64,000 bases of DNA from Bacteroidota bacterium (GCA_028876495.1 JAGWRO010000024.1:1-64000), one strand, 5' to 3'; positions 8,546 to 16,552 are shown, numbered from the stretch's first letter. Translations and numbers: made by a program. The notes: generated by a model not told the origin, from the letters alone.

Positions 8546-9511
8546 ATGAAAAATGATCCATTAGTTATCGGTTTAACCGGAGATGTAATGATTGGAAGAA
8601 CAGTTGATTCCAGTATCTCCCGGGAGGGTTACCGGTATGTATGGGGAAACGTGCTGCCGTTACTTCGTAGTACAGATATGAACCTCGTGAACCTGGAAAC
8701 CACTTTGACCAACAGCAATAAAATGGTTACCAAAACATTCAACTTTAAAGCTTCGCCTGATAAAATTAAATGCCTTAAAGACGCGAATGTAACGGTCGCC
8801 AACCTTGCCAATAATCACATATTGGATTATTCGGAAGAAGGCTTAATAGAAACCATTCAAACATTAAAGAAGGCAGGCATAGAATATGTGGGTGCAGGTA
8901 TGAATGATAAAGAAGCTTCCAAACCTGTCATACTAACCAGGAAGAATATTAAAATTGGGATATTGGGATTTACGGATAATGAACCCACATGGAAAGCCGG
9001 TGCTGCCAAAAGTGGAATTAATTATATCAATGTTTCAAGTGAAGATGACCGAAAGAGCGCGTTATTGAGCATTGCTCAACTAAAAAAAGAGGCAGACCTT
9101 GTGATAACCAGTATTCATTGGGGGCCGAATATGAAAGAATTTCCGGAAAAGAACTTCATTGATTTTGCTCATCAAATGATTGATAACGGCGCGGGTATTA
9201 TTCACGGACATAGTGCCCATAATTTCCAGGGCATTGAAGTGTATGACCATAAATTGATCCTGTATGATACAGGAGATTTTGTGGATGACTACAGGTTTGA
9301 TCCGGTATTCAGAAATAACCATTCCTTTTTCTTTCGTGTTGAAGCGGATGAAAAAGGGGTGACTAAATTGAAGCTTTTCCCTGTCCTGATTTCTGATTAC
9401 CAGGTAAATTTAGCAACTAAGGATGCTAAATGGAGTTTACAGCGAATGCAACATTTATCAGGAAAATTTGGGACAACGATTACTGAAGCGGGGGAAATAG
9501 TATTAAGATAA
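8546..9511 (+). CDS. CapA/PgsA-family metallophosphatase-like protein
   Basis: A 321-aa protein with the complete CapA motif set: GDVMIGR (about 13-19), NLETTLT (48-54), NLANNHILDY (about 88-97), TSIHWGPN (about 188-195) and IIHGHSAHNFQGIE (about 218-231). The family belongs to the calcineurin-like metallophosphatases. Some members take part in poly-gamma-glutamate or capsule synthesis, but many are cytosolic with unknown substrate. There is no signal peptide or membrane anchor here, so a soluble phosphatase role inside the cell is more likely than PgsA. It lies between glk and a phosphoribosyltransferase. Confidence 0.75.
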   Translation: MKNDPLVIGLTGDVMIGRTVDSSISREGYRYVWGNVLPLLRSTDMNLVNLETTLTNSNKMVTKTFNFKASPDKIKCLKDANVTVANLANNHILDYSEEGLIETIQTLKKAGIEYVGAGMNDKEASKPVILTRKNIKIGILGFTDNEPTWKAGAAKSGINYINVSSEDDRKSALLSIAQLKKEADLVITSIHWGPNMKEFPEKNFIDFAHQMIDNGAGIIHGHSAHNFQGIEVYDHKLILYDTGDFVDDYRFDPVFRNNHSFFFRVEADEKGVTKLKLFPVLISDYQVNLATKDAKWSLQRMQHLSGKFGTTITEAGEIVLR

Positions 9512-9548
9512 TCAATTCATCATTTTCGAACAATATAAATAATACGCC

Positions 9549-10202
9549 ATGTTTACAGATAGAAAAGATGCTGCCCTGAAATTGGCAAAAGCACTTGAAA
9601 AATACAAAGATAAAAACGCAGTAGTATTGGGCATCCCCAGAGGCGGCGCCGAAACCGCCTATTATGTAGCGCTTCATTTGAATGCCGAACTTTCCTTATT
9701 GGTTTCACGTAAACTGGGCCATCCTGCCAACCCGGAATATGCGTTTGGCGCCATTGCAGAAGATGGAAGTATCTACTTAAACCCTTCTTCAAGCGGGCAA
9801 CTTTCAGATGAAACGATTCAAGAGGTAGTGGACGAACAAAAAAAAGAGATTGTCCGCAGGATAACCATTTTACGGCAAGGAAAACCATTGCCGGAATTAA
9901 AAGGGAGAACGGTGATCCTCGTGGATGATGGCATCGCAACAGGTGCCACCCTTTTTGCCGCAATAGAAATGTGTAAAAAAAGAAAGGCAGGAAAGTTAAT
10001 TGTAGCGGCACCGGTTTCCGGTTATGAAATGGAAGAGGAACTGGCTGACATAGTGGATGAAGTGGTAATCCTGGAAAAACCCGGCGATTACTATGCTGTT
10101 TCACAAGCCTATTTGTCATTCTATAACCTTACCGATGAAGATGCCTTAAAATTTATGCAACGTTGGGAAAAGGAAAAAAACGTTATAAAAGAGTCCCCTT
10201 AA
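9549..10202 (+). CDS. Phosphoribosyltransferase-domain protein
   Basis: A 217-aa type I phosphoribosyltransferase. The PRPP-binding loop is VILVDDGIATGATL (about 122-135). An N-terminal loop GIPRGGAETAYYVA (28-41) and the LSLLVSRKLGHPANPEYAFGAI segment are typical of the broad-specificity group found in stress clusters rather than of the housekeeping purine or pyrimidine enzymes. The acceptor base is unknown. Its 3' end overlaps the convergent kinase gene by 4 bases (10199-10202). Confidence 0.75.
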   Translation: MFTDRKDAALKLAKALEKYKDKNAVVLGIPRGGAETAYYVALHLNAELSLLVSRKLGHPANPEYAFGAIAEDGSIYLNPSSSGQLSDETIQEVVDEQKKEIVRRITILRQGKPLPELKGRTVILVDDGIATGATLFAAIEMCKKRKAGKLIVAAPVSGYEMEEELADIVDEVVILEKPGDYYAVSQAYLSFYNLTDEDALKFMQRWEKEKNVIKESP

Positions 10203-11245
10203 AGAATTAATTTTTCAGCATATTTGTGCGCCAACTGTAAATACGCATTTGCCCTGGTCAGCCATTTAGGTTCATCTTTATAGCCGGGTTCTGTTATATG
10301 CCTTGCAATAAGGTAAGTCCGAAGAAAAGCTTTCTTTGATTTATAAAAAAAGATCAACAATTCCGGGATTCTGTCAGCACTTACTTTTTGATAATAATCA
10401 AAAAATATTTTACCAGTAACATGGTCGCCCATCATTTCGCATTCCATATCAAGAAAAGATAATTCTTCGGCTATATCCATTATTCTTAATTCCGTACTGA
10501 ATTCCAATGCATCAATAAAAGCAGATTGAGGAACAAGACAAATATGTTCGGGTTTCAGGTCTCCATGCGCTTCAATGATTTTGCCATTCGCAACCCGGTT
10601 GTCAAAAAGTAAGTAATGCATATCTAAGAACTGAAGAAGTTTATTGGTAATTTGTTGGTTTACTGCAACCGGTAAATGGTAAACCGGTTTTATCAATTCT
10701 GCGTGCGTGGAAATCACTTCCTCTTTTAATTTTTTTCTGTGCAAGACCGGATCTGTTTTTACAGGGCTGGCGTTCTTATAAAATTCAGTCAATACCCGCG
10801 CTGCGCTTTCAATTAATGCCTTTTCGTGTTTTTTAGATTTTATGGCCAGGTCGAGAAAATTTTCTTCGGGGATGCGTTTCATTTTTACCAGCCAATCAAC
10901 AATTTGTCCTTTTCCATCAAGTTGTAGTTTTCCAACTTCATTAATCACAAGCGGCACTATCCCAAGATAGATATCGTTGGCTAACCTTTTATTTACGCGA
11001 ACCTCTTCCAGGCAATTTTTTAACCTGGCTTTCAACGTTTGAAAATCAAACAAACTATTGGTAACCGGCTTTTTAAGTTTATAAGCAAATTCATTTACCA
11101 AAAAAACCCATGACATATGCGTTTCTTTTACTTCCACGTTGGTGGCCTTTTCGGGATAGGCTGAGGGTTGCATTAAAAAAGAAACTTTTGCCTTTAGAGG
11201 CACTTCATTTTCTGCAACCAGCCCGGTATGGTTATTTGGTAACAT
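10199..11245 (-). CDS. APH-like phosphotransferase, paralogue 1 (variant catalytic loop)
   Basis: A 348-aa protein of the aminoglycoside-phosphotransferase fold. The N-terminal ETHMSWVFLVNEFAYKLKKPV (about 41-61) and the following helix match paralogue 2 at 12579-13586 closely. The catalytic loop reads HGDLKPEHI; the usual metal-binding Asn of HGDxxxxN is His here. The second acidic site is in IDALEFSTELRIMD. Such kinases are often fused to a P-loop kinase and have no proven substrate. It is the last gene of the prs-containing minus-strand unit, 14 bases after the prs-like gene. Confidence 0.65.
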   Translation of the reverse strand: MLPNNHTGLVAENEVPLKAKVSFLMQPSAYPEKATNVEVKETHMSWVFLVNEFAYKLKKPVTNSLFDFQTLKARLKNCLEEVRVNKRLANDIYLGIVPLVINEVGKLQLDGKGQIVDWLVKMKRIPEENFLDLAIKSKKHEKALIESAARVLTEFYKNASPVKTDPVLHRKKLKEEVISTHAELIKPVYHLPVAVNQQITNKLLQFLDMHYLLFDNRVANGKIIEAHGDLKPEHICLVPQSAFIDALEFSTELRIMDIAEELSFLDMECEMMGDHVTGKIFFDYYQKVSADRIPELLIFFYKSKKAFLRTYLIARHITEPGYKDEPKWLTRANAYLQLAHKYAEKLIL

Positions 11246-11259
11246 CCAAAGTAATTTCT

Positions 11260-12231
11260 TTAATCATCGAACAACTCTGTAACTGATCCTCCTTCCTGCA
11301 TACGTTTTATAACTTCTGCAAAAAGCGGTGCGGCATCCAATACAATTACTCTTTTTTTTATCCCCGTGTTCTCCAATCTGAAAGGAGGAATCGTATTGGT
11401 AACTATTATTTGATCCAACGGACTTTGCAATAAAGCTTCATCCGGATTTCCGGTAAAAAGACCATGTGTGGCCAAAGCCAATACCTTTTTTGCACCCAAT
11501 TTTATACAAGCTGCAGCAGCCCTTGCAATGGTGCCACCGGTACTTATTAAATCGTCAATAATAATTACGGTTTTATCTTTTACTTCGCCGGTAACTCTTT
11601 CTCCGGACACCACACCACTGCTGCGGTATTTTTCCATAAACACCACCGGCAATTCTTTATTCAATTGTTTCGCCAGCGTACGTTGAAATTGATCTGCTCT
11701 CTTAATACCTCCGAAATCCGGCGACATAATTACGGCAGCATCCTCTTTAACTACCGGTAACAGGTAAGCGGCAAATAGTTTTCTTGCTTCGAGATTTTCT
11801 GACGGTATCCTGAATGCGTTTTGGTAAGCCTGTAGATTATGAACATCCATTGTTACCACGCTATCAATTCCTGATGCTTCCATTAAGCGGGCTATATACC
11901 GGGTTGTCACCGGGTCACGCGGTTTCGTTTTGCGGTCTTTGCGGGCATAACACAAGTAAGGCATTATAGCAGTTACCTTTTTGGCCGATGCATCTTTAAG
12001 CGCTGCAGTAAAGAACAGCAGGCGGCACAGTTTATCATTTGCACTTTGAGTAGTATCCGAATACAGAGAATGAATTACAAATACATCCTCGTTGCGCACA
12101 TTTTCGAGCGGCCTGGCTTTATGTTCGCCATCCTCAAACTCTCTTTCTTCATGCGCACTTAAAGGCATATTAAGGGCTGCGGCAACTAATCCGCCAAAAC
12201 TTCGGGTACCATTTAATGCAAAGACTTTCAT
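11260..12231 (-). CDS. prs: Ribose-phosphate pyrophosphokinase paralogue
   Basis: Starting at the ATG at 12231 (a TTG lies 42 bases upstream but would lengthen the usual N terminus) the protein has 323 aa, normal for PRPP synthase. It would make PRPP from ribose-5-phosphate and ATP. Seen: SFGGLVAAALNMPLSAHEEREFEDGE near the N terminus, the flexible loop YARKDRKTKPRDPVTTRYIA (about 103-122), DVHNLQAYQNAF, and the PRPP loop VIIIDDLISTGGTIA (about 218-232). Neighbouring kinases and a phosphoribosyltransferase suggest a paralogue dedicated to this cluster rather than the housekeeping copy; this is inference. Confidence 0.8.
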   Translation of the reverse strand: MKVFALNGTRSFGGLVAAALNMPLSAHEEREFEDGEHKARPLENVRNEDVFVIHSLYSDTTQSANDKLCRLLFFTAALKDASAKKVTAIMPYLCYARKDRKTKPRDPVTTRYIARLMEASGIDSVVTMDVHNLQAYQNAFRIPSENLEARKLFAAYLLPVVKEDAAVIMSPDFGGIKRADQFQRTLAKQLNKELPVVFMEKYRSSGVVSGERVTGEVKDKTVIIIDDLISTGGTIARAAAACIKLGAKKVLALATHGLFTGNPDEALLQSPLDQIIVTNTIPPFRLENTGIKKRVIVLDAAPLFAEVIKRMQEGGSVTELFDD

Positions 12232-12292
12232 TTGGAAAACAGGAATTTTTAGGTTGAGATTATAGGTTGCCAAAGTTCAAAGGAACTAATAA

Positions 12293-12460
12293 ATGAAGGC
12301 GCTTTCAATGATCTTAATTATAGCGATGATTGATTGTAATCAGAGAATTGAAGTAGCGTGCAAATTGCTATCTGTCAGCAAATCGCCTGACCGTTATCAT
12401 TTGATGTGGGCACTTACCGGATTTATATTTGCATCAATCGGGTTACAGATTTATTCTTGA
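12293..12460 (+). CDS. Possible 55-aa small membrane protein, divergent from prs
   Basis: The ORF begins 61 bases from the prs start codon, on the opposite strand, after AAAGGAACTAATAA. The product starts with a hydrophobic MKALSMILIIAMID, has a charged middle (residues 17-35), and ends with a second hydrophobic stretch MWALTGFIFASIGLQIY (38-54). A good rho-independent terminator on the same strand follows at 12520-12549, suggesting a short independent transcript. I know no homologue. It could be a genuine small membrane protein or a chance ORF inside a small RNA. Confidence 0.4.
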   Translation: MKALSMILIIAMIDCNQRIEVACKLLSVSKSPDRYHLMWALTGFIFASIGLQIYS

Positions 12461-12519
12461 CCCGGATGGATTAAAGTAGATAATAGTATTTGCAAAAAGA
12501 TATGAAACTACTGTATCCC

Positions 12520-12549
12520 GGGATTGGTTAACACCAGTCCCTTTTTATT
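12520..12549 (+). terminator. Rho-independent terminator of a short plus-strand transcript
   Basis: GGGATTGG at 12520-12527, a six-base loop and CCAGTCCC at 12534-12541 form an eight-pair stem (one G-U) followed by TTTTTATT. The T-run is on the plus strand only, so it does not serve the minus-strand gene ending at 12579. Confidence 0.6.
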
Positions 12550-12578
12550 GAACGCGGTAATGAGATTTCTGAACTGTT

Positions 12579-13586
12579 TCAAAAAGCCTTTAAGTAATCA
12601 TCCATTAAGTCGAGGTATTTTGCGGCTGCTATCAATGCCTTTGTTTTATCTTTTTTGCTACCTGTAGATTTCGCCCTCAGGCTGTTAACTTTTGCGCGTA
12701 CGTTTGCCCGGTAGCTTTTATAATAAATAAAAAGCCTTTTGTCTTCGCTTGTTTTTATTGCCGGAAACAACAGGTTATAGTCCTCAATAAATAAATCTGA
12801 CAAATCTTTTCTGTCAAAGGCATCCAAATCCATACAAAGAAAAGCCACCTCATTCAATACATCGATTTGCCGGAAATCATCGTTGAATTCTATACAATCA
12901 AAAGGCACGGGAGCAGGCAATAAAAAAATGTTTCTTGAATGTAAATCGCCGTGGCAGTCCCTGTAAAAGCCGTCGCGAAGCCTTGCTGCCAGCAAGTCTT
13001 TGTTTTTTTCTATGAATGAATCTGATACTTCTATTGCATGATCAATCATATCTCCGTATTTGTCGCCCAATTGATCAGTCAAAAATTCTTTTTCTTGTTC
13101 CAGGTCGTTAAAATCCTGTTTTATTTTCAGGAAATCTTTTTTGGTAATTATTTCTGTTTGCCTGTGAAAATCCGCTATTTTCTCAGCCAGGTTTTTTATA
13201 TCAGATTTTGTTACCCGGTCCTTTATCAGCAGTTGATCCATTTGCTTTTCCCTGTCCAGCTTTTTCATTCTTACTGCATAATCTGCCAGGATTCCTTTCT
13301 TCCCTCCCATAACAAAATTTCCATGGTTTTCATATATGGGTTGCACATCAAGATAAATGCCTTCAGCCAGTCTTTTATTTAGTTCAATTTCTCTTTCACA
13401 AAAATGCTTTCGCATTTTAAGCGTCGAAAAATCAAGAAAGGAATAATGAACCGGTTTTTTGATTTTGTACACGAATTGATGGCACACAATTACCCACGAT
13501 ATATGTGTTTCAATTAATTCGCGCTTCCCGGAATCACCGGGAAATTCGCCATCTGAAACCAATTTATTGATCTCTTCTTTTGTCAT
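12579..13586 (-). CDS. APH-like phosphotransferase, paralogue 2 (canonical catalytic loop)
   Basis: A 335-aa kinase of the aminoglycoside-phosphotransferase fold. ETHISWVIVCHQFVYKIKKPV (about 26-46) mirrors paralogue 1. The catalytic loop is CHGDLHSRNIFL, with the canonical Asn, and PFDCIEFNDDFRQID carries the second acidic site. The following NEVAFLCMDLD is typical of the family that is often joined to a P-loop kinase. Here that kinase is a separate gene directly upstream, overlapping by 4 bases (13583-13586), so the two are translationally coupled. The substrate is unknown. Confidence 0.7.
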   Translation of the reverse strand: MTKEEINKLVSDGEFPGDSGKRELIETHISWVIVCHQFVYKIKKPVHYSFLDFSTLKMRKHFCEREIELNKRLAEGIYLDVQPIYENHGNFVMGGKKGILADYAVRMKKLDREKQMDQLLIKDRVTKSDIKNLAEKIADFHRQTEIITKKDFLKIKQDFNDLEQEKEFLTDQLGDKYGDMIDHAIEVSDSFIEKNKDLLAARLRDGFYRDCHGDLHSRNIFLLPAPVPFDCIEFNDDFRQIDVLNEVAFLCMDLDAFDRKDLSDLFIEDYNLLFPAIKTSEDKRLFIYYKSYRANVRAKVNSLRAKSTGSKKDKTKALIAAAKYLDLMDDYLKAF

Positions 13587-14077
13587 TCTTTACTTTTCAA
13601 ATAATCAACAGCCTTCTCAAGCATTTCTTTTATATTACTATTGGTTGACTGCAATACCAGGTGAATTTTCTTCAAAGGCTCATTTTGACTGCTGATAATT
13701 TTATAAACCTTAAAATCAGCTTCGCTGTAGCGCCTCTTTCTTTTTAATCTTTCCCTGGTGATACTTTCTGCTGCGGTAATTTCGATGAAATAAACACCTC
13801 CCCTTTTTTCCATTTCTTTTATAAATGGTTGCCTCGTTTCTTTTTTATGAAAGGTTGCATCCAAAATCACGTTCCTGTTTTGATCCACCGCTTCTTTCAT
13901 CCTTTGTAGCATCGCCTGGTAAACCGATTCCTTCTCCTCTTTAGAATAGGTTCTCTTTTTAAACATCTCTTTTCTTATCCGATCGCTGTTGATATAATCT
14001 GCCTGGATTTTTTTTGCCAGCCTTGAAGCAAAATAGCTTTTGCCGGAACCGGGTAAACCAAAAACTATTACTACCAT
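13583..14077 (-). CDS. P-loop (AAA_33-type) small-molecule or RNA kinase
   Basis: A 164-aa protein with a Walker A loop GLPGSGKSYFASRLA (8-22), the DSxxxRK-like INSDRIRKEMF (29-39), a Walker B-like NVILDATFHKK (about 69-79) and an arginine-rich lid REERL-type ITRERLKRKRRYSEAD. This is the layout of AAA_33 kinases, related to polynucleotide, gluconate and APS kinases. In other bacteria the domain is fused to the APH-like domain found in the next gene. It lies 55 bases downstream of cysQ on the same strand. Substrate specificity cannot be read. Confidence 0.7.
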   Translation of the reverse strand: MVVIVFGLPGSGKSYFASRLAKKIQADYINSDRIRKEMFKKRTYSKEEKESVYQAMLQRMKEAVDQNRNVILDATFHKKETRQPFIKEMEKRGGVYFIEITAAESITRERLKRKRRYSEADFKVYKIISSQNEPLKKIHLVLQSTNSNIKEMLEKAVDYLKSKE

Positions 14078-14132
14078 TAACGTTATTTTAGTTGCTCTAT
14101 GGAAATTGTTTATTTATTCTTCATGTCATTAA

Positions 14133-14909
14133 TCAAAAAGCGATAAAAAAAGGATTCCTCAGATCGGGCTTATTATAAGAAAGTTCGGATGCTAAGTCCG
14201 TTTGGTAAACACCCCGGTTAGAAGCGTTTAAAATTGCATGAGCCGCGGCAGTATCCCATTCCATGGTAGTTCCAAATCTTGGATAAACTTCAGCTTTGTT
14301 TTCAAGAAGCAGCATAAATTTTAATGAACTGCCGGCACTCATTATTTCAACCTTTTTAAACTGTGCTGAAAAAGTTTGCGTTTCTTTGGAAGGGTGCGAC
14401 CTTGAAGCAACCAACCTTATATTCTCCTTCGCCAGCAGTTCATCCAATGTTTTTCTCTTTTTTAATGGAAAGAATTGAATGGTTTCCGCGTGTTCTTTCT
14501 TAAAAATCCCATACCCTGCAGCGCCGGAATATAAAGACCCGGAACATGGCCTGTAAATAATGCCGGCCACAGGAACATTCATTTTCATCAATGCGATATT
14601 TACGGTGAACTCTCCATTTTTATGGATAAACTCTTTAGTGCCATCGAGAGGATCAATGAGCCAGAAATATTCCCATAACTTTCTTTCCTTAAAATCAACG
14701 TTTATGCCTTCTTCAGACAGAATGGGCAAACCGGTTTTACTTAAAGATTGGGTAACGATTTCATGAGCCGATTTATCCGCTCTTGTTATTGGGGTGGCGT
14801 TGTCTTTCATTTCTGTTGCAAATTCATCAGAATCATATATTTCCATTATTGATCTTCCTGCATCAATTGCTGCATTTTCTGCTATTTGAATGAGTTGCTT
14901 AAGGTCCAT
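14133..14909 (-). CDS. cysQ: 3'(2'),5'-bisphosphate nucleotidase CysQ
   Basis: A 258-aa Mg2+-dependent phosphatase of the inositol-monophosphatase superfamily. The metal-site motifs are all present: LSEEG (about 69-73), DPLDGTKEFI (about 87-96) and EWDTAAAHAIL (about 217-227). CysQ removes the 3' phosphate from PAP (and PAPS), which accumulates during sulfate assimilation and other phosphopantetheine reactions. The ATG at 14909 gives the standard start MDLKQLIQIAENAA. It is the first gene of the cysQ, P-loop kinase, APH-like kinase unit. No sulfate-assimilation gene is next to it, so a more general salvage role is possible. Confidence 0.85.
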   Translation of the reverse strand: MDLKQLIQIAENAAIDAGRSIMEIYDSDEFATEMKDNATPITRADKSAHEIVTQSLSKTGLPILSEEGINVDFKERKLWEYFWLIDPLDGTKEFIHKNGEFTVNIALMKMNVPVAGIIYRPCSGSLYSGAAGYGIFKKEHAETIQFFPLKKRKTLDELLAKENIRLVASRSHPSKETQTFSAQFKKVEIMSAGSSLKFMLLLENKAEVYPRFGTTMEWDTAAAHAILNASNRGVYQTDLASELSYNKPDLRNPFFIAF

Positions 14910-15063
14910 TATTTCATTTTTTCTGCGTTAAAGTTAAAGGAGGAATAATTGAAGATGAATGACGGTGGTCAATAGAATTAATGATTAATAAAGTAAGCCC
15001 GCAAAAACAAAAAAGCCCTTTATGGTTTGTTTACTACGTTAGTGTAAATTGTGAAATAATTAT

Positions 15064-15861
15064 ATGGCAAGCCAAATTCCGACCATCAGAACGGTAAACG
15101 TGATAAGATATATAACGCCTTTGCGCGAAGGAGGTTCGCTGCCTGCCATTGCGGAAGCGGATGATGACTTTATGTATGTTATCAAGTTTCGCGGTGCAGG
15201 ACAGGGAAGAAAAGCGTTGGTAGCAGAACTGATAGGCGCTGAGATGGCAAGATCGCTTGGGCTGAAAGTGCCGGAAATTGTTTTTGCCAACCTTGATGAA
15301 GCATTTGGCCGCACCGAACCTGACGAAGAAATACAGGATTTACTCAAAGCAAGTGTCGGGCTTAACCTTGGTGTTCATTATCTTTCGCGCTCGATCACTT
15401 ACGATCCGGCAGTTTCGCCTGTTGATGCTAAACTGGCTTCGCAAATTGTTTGGCTTGATTGCCTGCTTACCAATGTTGACCGCACTTCGCGCAATACCAA
15501 TATGCTTATTTGGTATAAAGAATTGTGGCTGATCGATTTTGGTGCGTCACTCTATTTTCATCACTCATGGAACAACTGGAAAGAGCAGGCGGAAAAACCT
15601 TTTTTGTTCGTGAAAGATCATGTATTGCTGCCACAGGCGGCGGAGTTGGATACAGTAAACAAAGAATTTAAAAATATTCTTACCCAAGAATTGATAGAAA
15701 ATATTGTGTCTGCAATTCCCGACGAATGGTTGTCCGGGGAAACCGCTTTTCGGTCAGTGGAAGAACACCGGCGGGCCTATGTAGATTTTTTAGTAACGAG
15801 AATCGCTCATTCAGAAATTTTTGTAAAAGAAGCAAAGCATGCAAGGGAATCAATTATTTGA
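15064..15861 (+). CDS. HipA-like kinase (HipA_2 family)
   Basis: A 265-aa protein resembling the short HipA_2 group. The nucleotide-binding strand FMYVIKFRGAGQGRKALVAELIGAE (about 36-60) carries the conserved Lys. The catalytic loop is LLTNVDRTSRNTNMLIW (about 135-151), and LIDFGASLYF (about 156-165) is the DFG-like metal site. HipA-type Ser/Thr kinases can arrest growth by phosphorylating targets such as aminoacyl-tRNA synthetases; this short family is uncharacterised. There is no HipB-like helix-turn-helix gene. Instead the stop overlaps a DUF3037 gene by 23 bases. A TTTACTACGTTA motif lies about 20 bases upstream. Confidence 0.7.
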   Translation: MASQIPTIRTVNVIRYITPLREGGSLPAIAEADDDFMYVIKFRGAGQGRKALVAELIGAEMARSLGLKVPEIVFANLDEAFGRTEPDEEIQDLLKASVGLNLGVHYLSRSITYDPAVSPVDAKLASQIVWLDCLLTNVDRTSRNTNMLIWYKELWLIDFGASLYFHHSWNNWKEQAEKPFLFVKDHVLLPQAAELDTVNKEFKNILTQELIENIVSAIPDEWLSGETAFRSVEEHRRAYVDFLVTRIAHSEIFVKEAKHARESII

Positions 15862-16222
15862 GTACGCAGTTATCAGGATTGTACCCCGCGTTGAACGCGA
15901 GGAGTTCCTGAATGTGGGCGTGATCCTGTATTGCCCGAAACAAAAGTTTTTGAAGGCCAAATACCAGTTAAACAAAAAAAGAATCGCTCATTTCTGTGAT
16001 CAAATTGACATCGACGAACTGGAAGAACATTTAAAAACCTTTGAGCGGATAAGCCTTGGCGGAAAACAGGCAGGCCCGATCGGGCAACTTCCGATCGCCG
16101 AAAGATTCCGCTGGTTAACAGCAACAAGAAGTACGATTGTACAAACCTCAAAAGTGCACCCTGGCTTTTGTTCTGATCCGGAAGAAACGCTGGAAAAACT
16201 TTTTGAGCAGTTGGTGTTATAA
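15839..16222 (+). CDS. DUF3037 protein, partner of the HipA-like kinase
   Basis: A 127-aa protein with the DUF3037 features: YAVIRIVPRVEREEFLNVGVILYCP near the N terminus (residues 8-32), a central FCDQIDIDELEEHL helix and the C-terminal HPGFCSDPEETLEKLFEQLVL. The ATG at 15839 overlaps the kinase gene by 23 bases, so the two are co-translated. HipA_2 and DUF3037 genes are recurrent neighbours in bacteria, which suggests that DUF3037 modulates the kinase, possibly as its antidote. That role is inference; there is no DNA-binding motif. Confidence 0.7.
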   Translation: MQGNQLFEYAVIRIVPRVEREEFLNVGVILYCPKQKFLKAKYQLNKKRIAHFCDQIDIDELEEHLKTFERISLGGKQAGPIGQLPIAERFRWLTATRSTIVQTSKVHPGFCSDPEETLEKLFEQLVL

Positions 16223-16447
16223 ACGCTTACAAAATAAGAATTGGCGCTATTAGTTGGTTTACTATAAATTAATCATCTTCCCTTATTACTCATCATGCTT
16301 TTCCGGCTAACGAACTGGCCGGATACCGGTTTTTTGCTTCCGGATATAAAGTCAACGCTGCCGGTTATAAAACCGCGCCATACCGCGCTGTATTGTAATC
16401 TAAATTTAGGAATACGGGAACTCCATTTTACTACTTAAATACTTTAT

Positions 16448-16552
16448 TATGAAATGAAGCATAACAATTTTCTAGCAACTTAATACTAACCGCGATGAAA
16501 ATTTTTATGCGGAATTCCATGTGGCAAATAAATAACAATAAAAAATATACAC
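16448..16552 (+). promoter_or_regulatory. Conserved 105-bp leader, copy A
   Basis: These 105 bases, ending directly at the ATG of the OmpA-like gene, match 40112-40215 on the minus strand at roughly nine of ten positions. Shared blocks include TTTTCGAGCAACTTA-like, ACCGCGATGAAAATTT, GGAATTCCATGTGGCAAATA and AAAAAATATACAC. GGAATTCC is a small palindrome inside. Both copies stop exactly at a start codon although the genes are unrelated, so the match is a leader or promoter rather than coding. Differences do not follow a codon pattern. The preceding 16223-16447 gap has one TTTACTATAAATTAATC motif near 16258 and a weak CCGG hairpin with a T-run near 16321. Confidence 0.7.

Noticed and set aside
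16321-16345. CCGG hairpin with T-run as terminator of the HipA-DUF3037 unit
   Set aside because: The stem is only four or five pairs and lies about 100 bases after the stop codon.
16486-16552. A leader-peptide ORF in the conserved 105-bp leader (ATGAAAATTTTTATG...)
   Set aside because: Substitutions between the two copies change amino acids freely and the frame runs into the genes at different lengths, so protein conservation is not supported.
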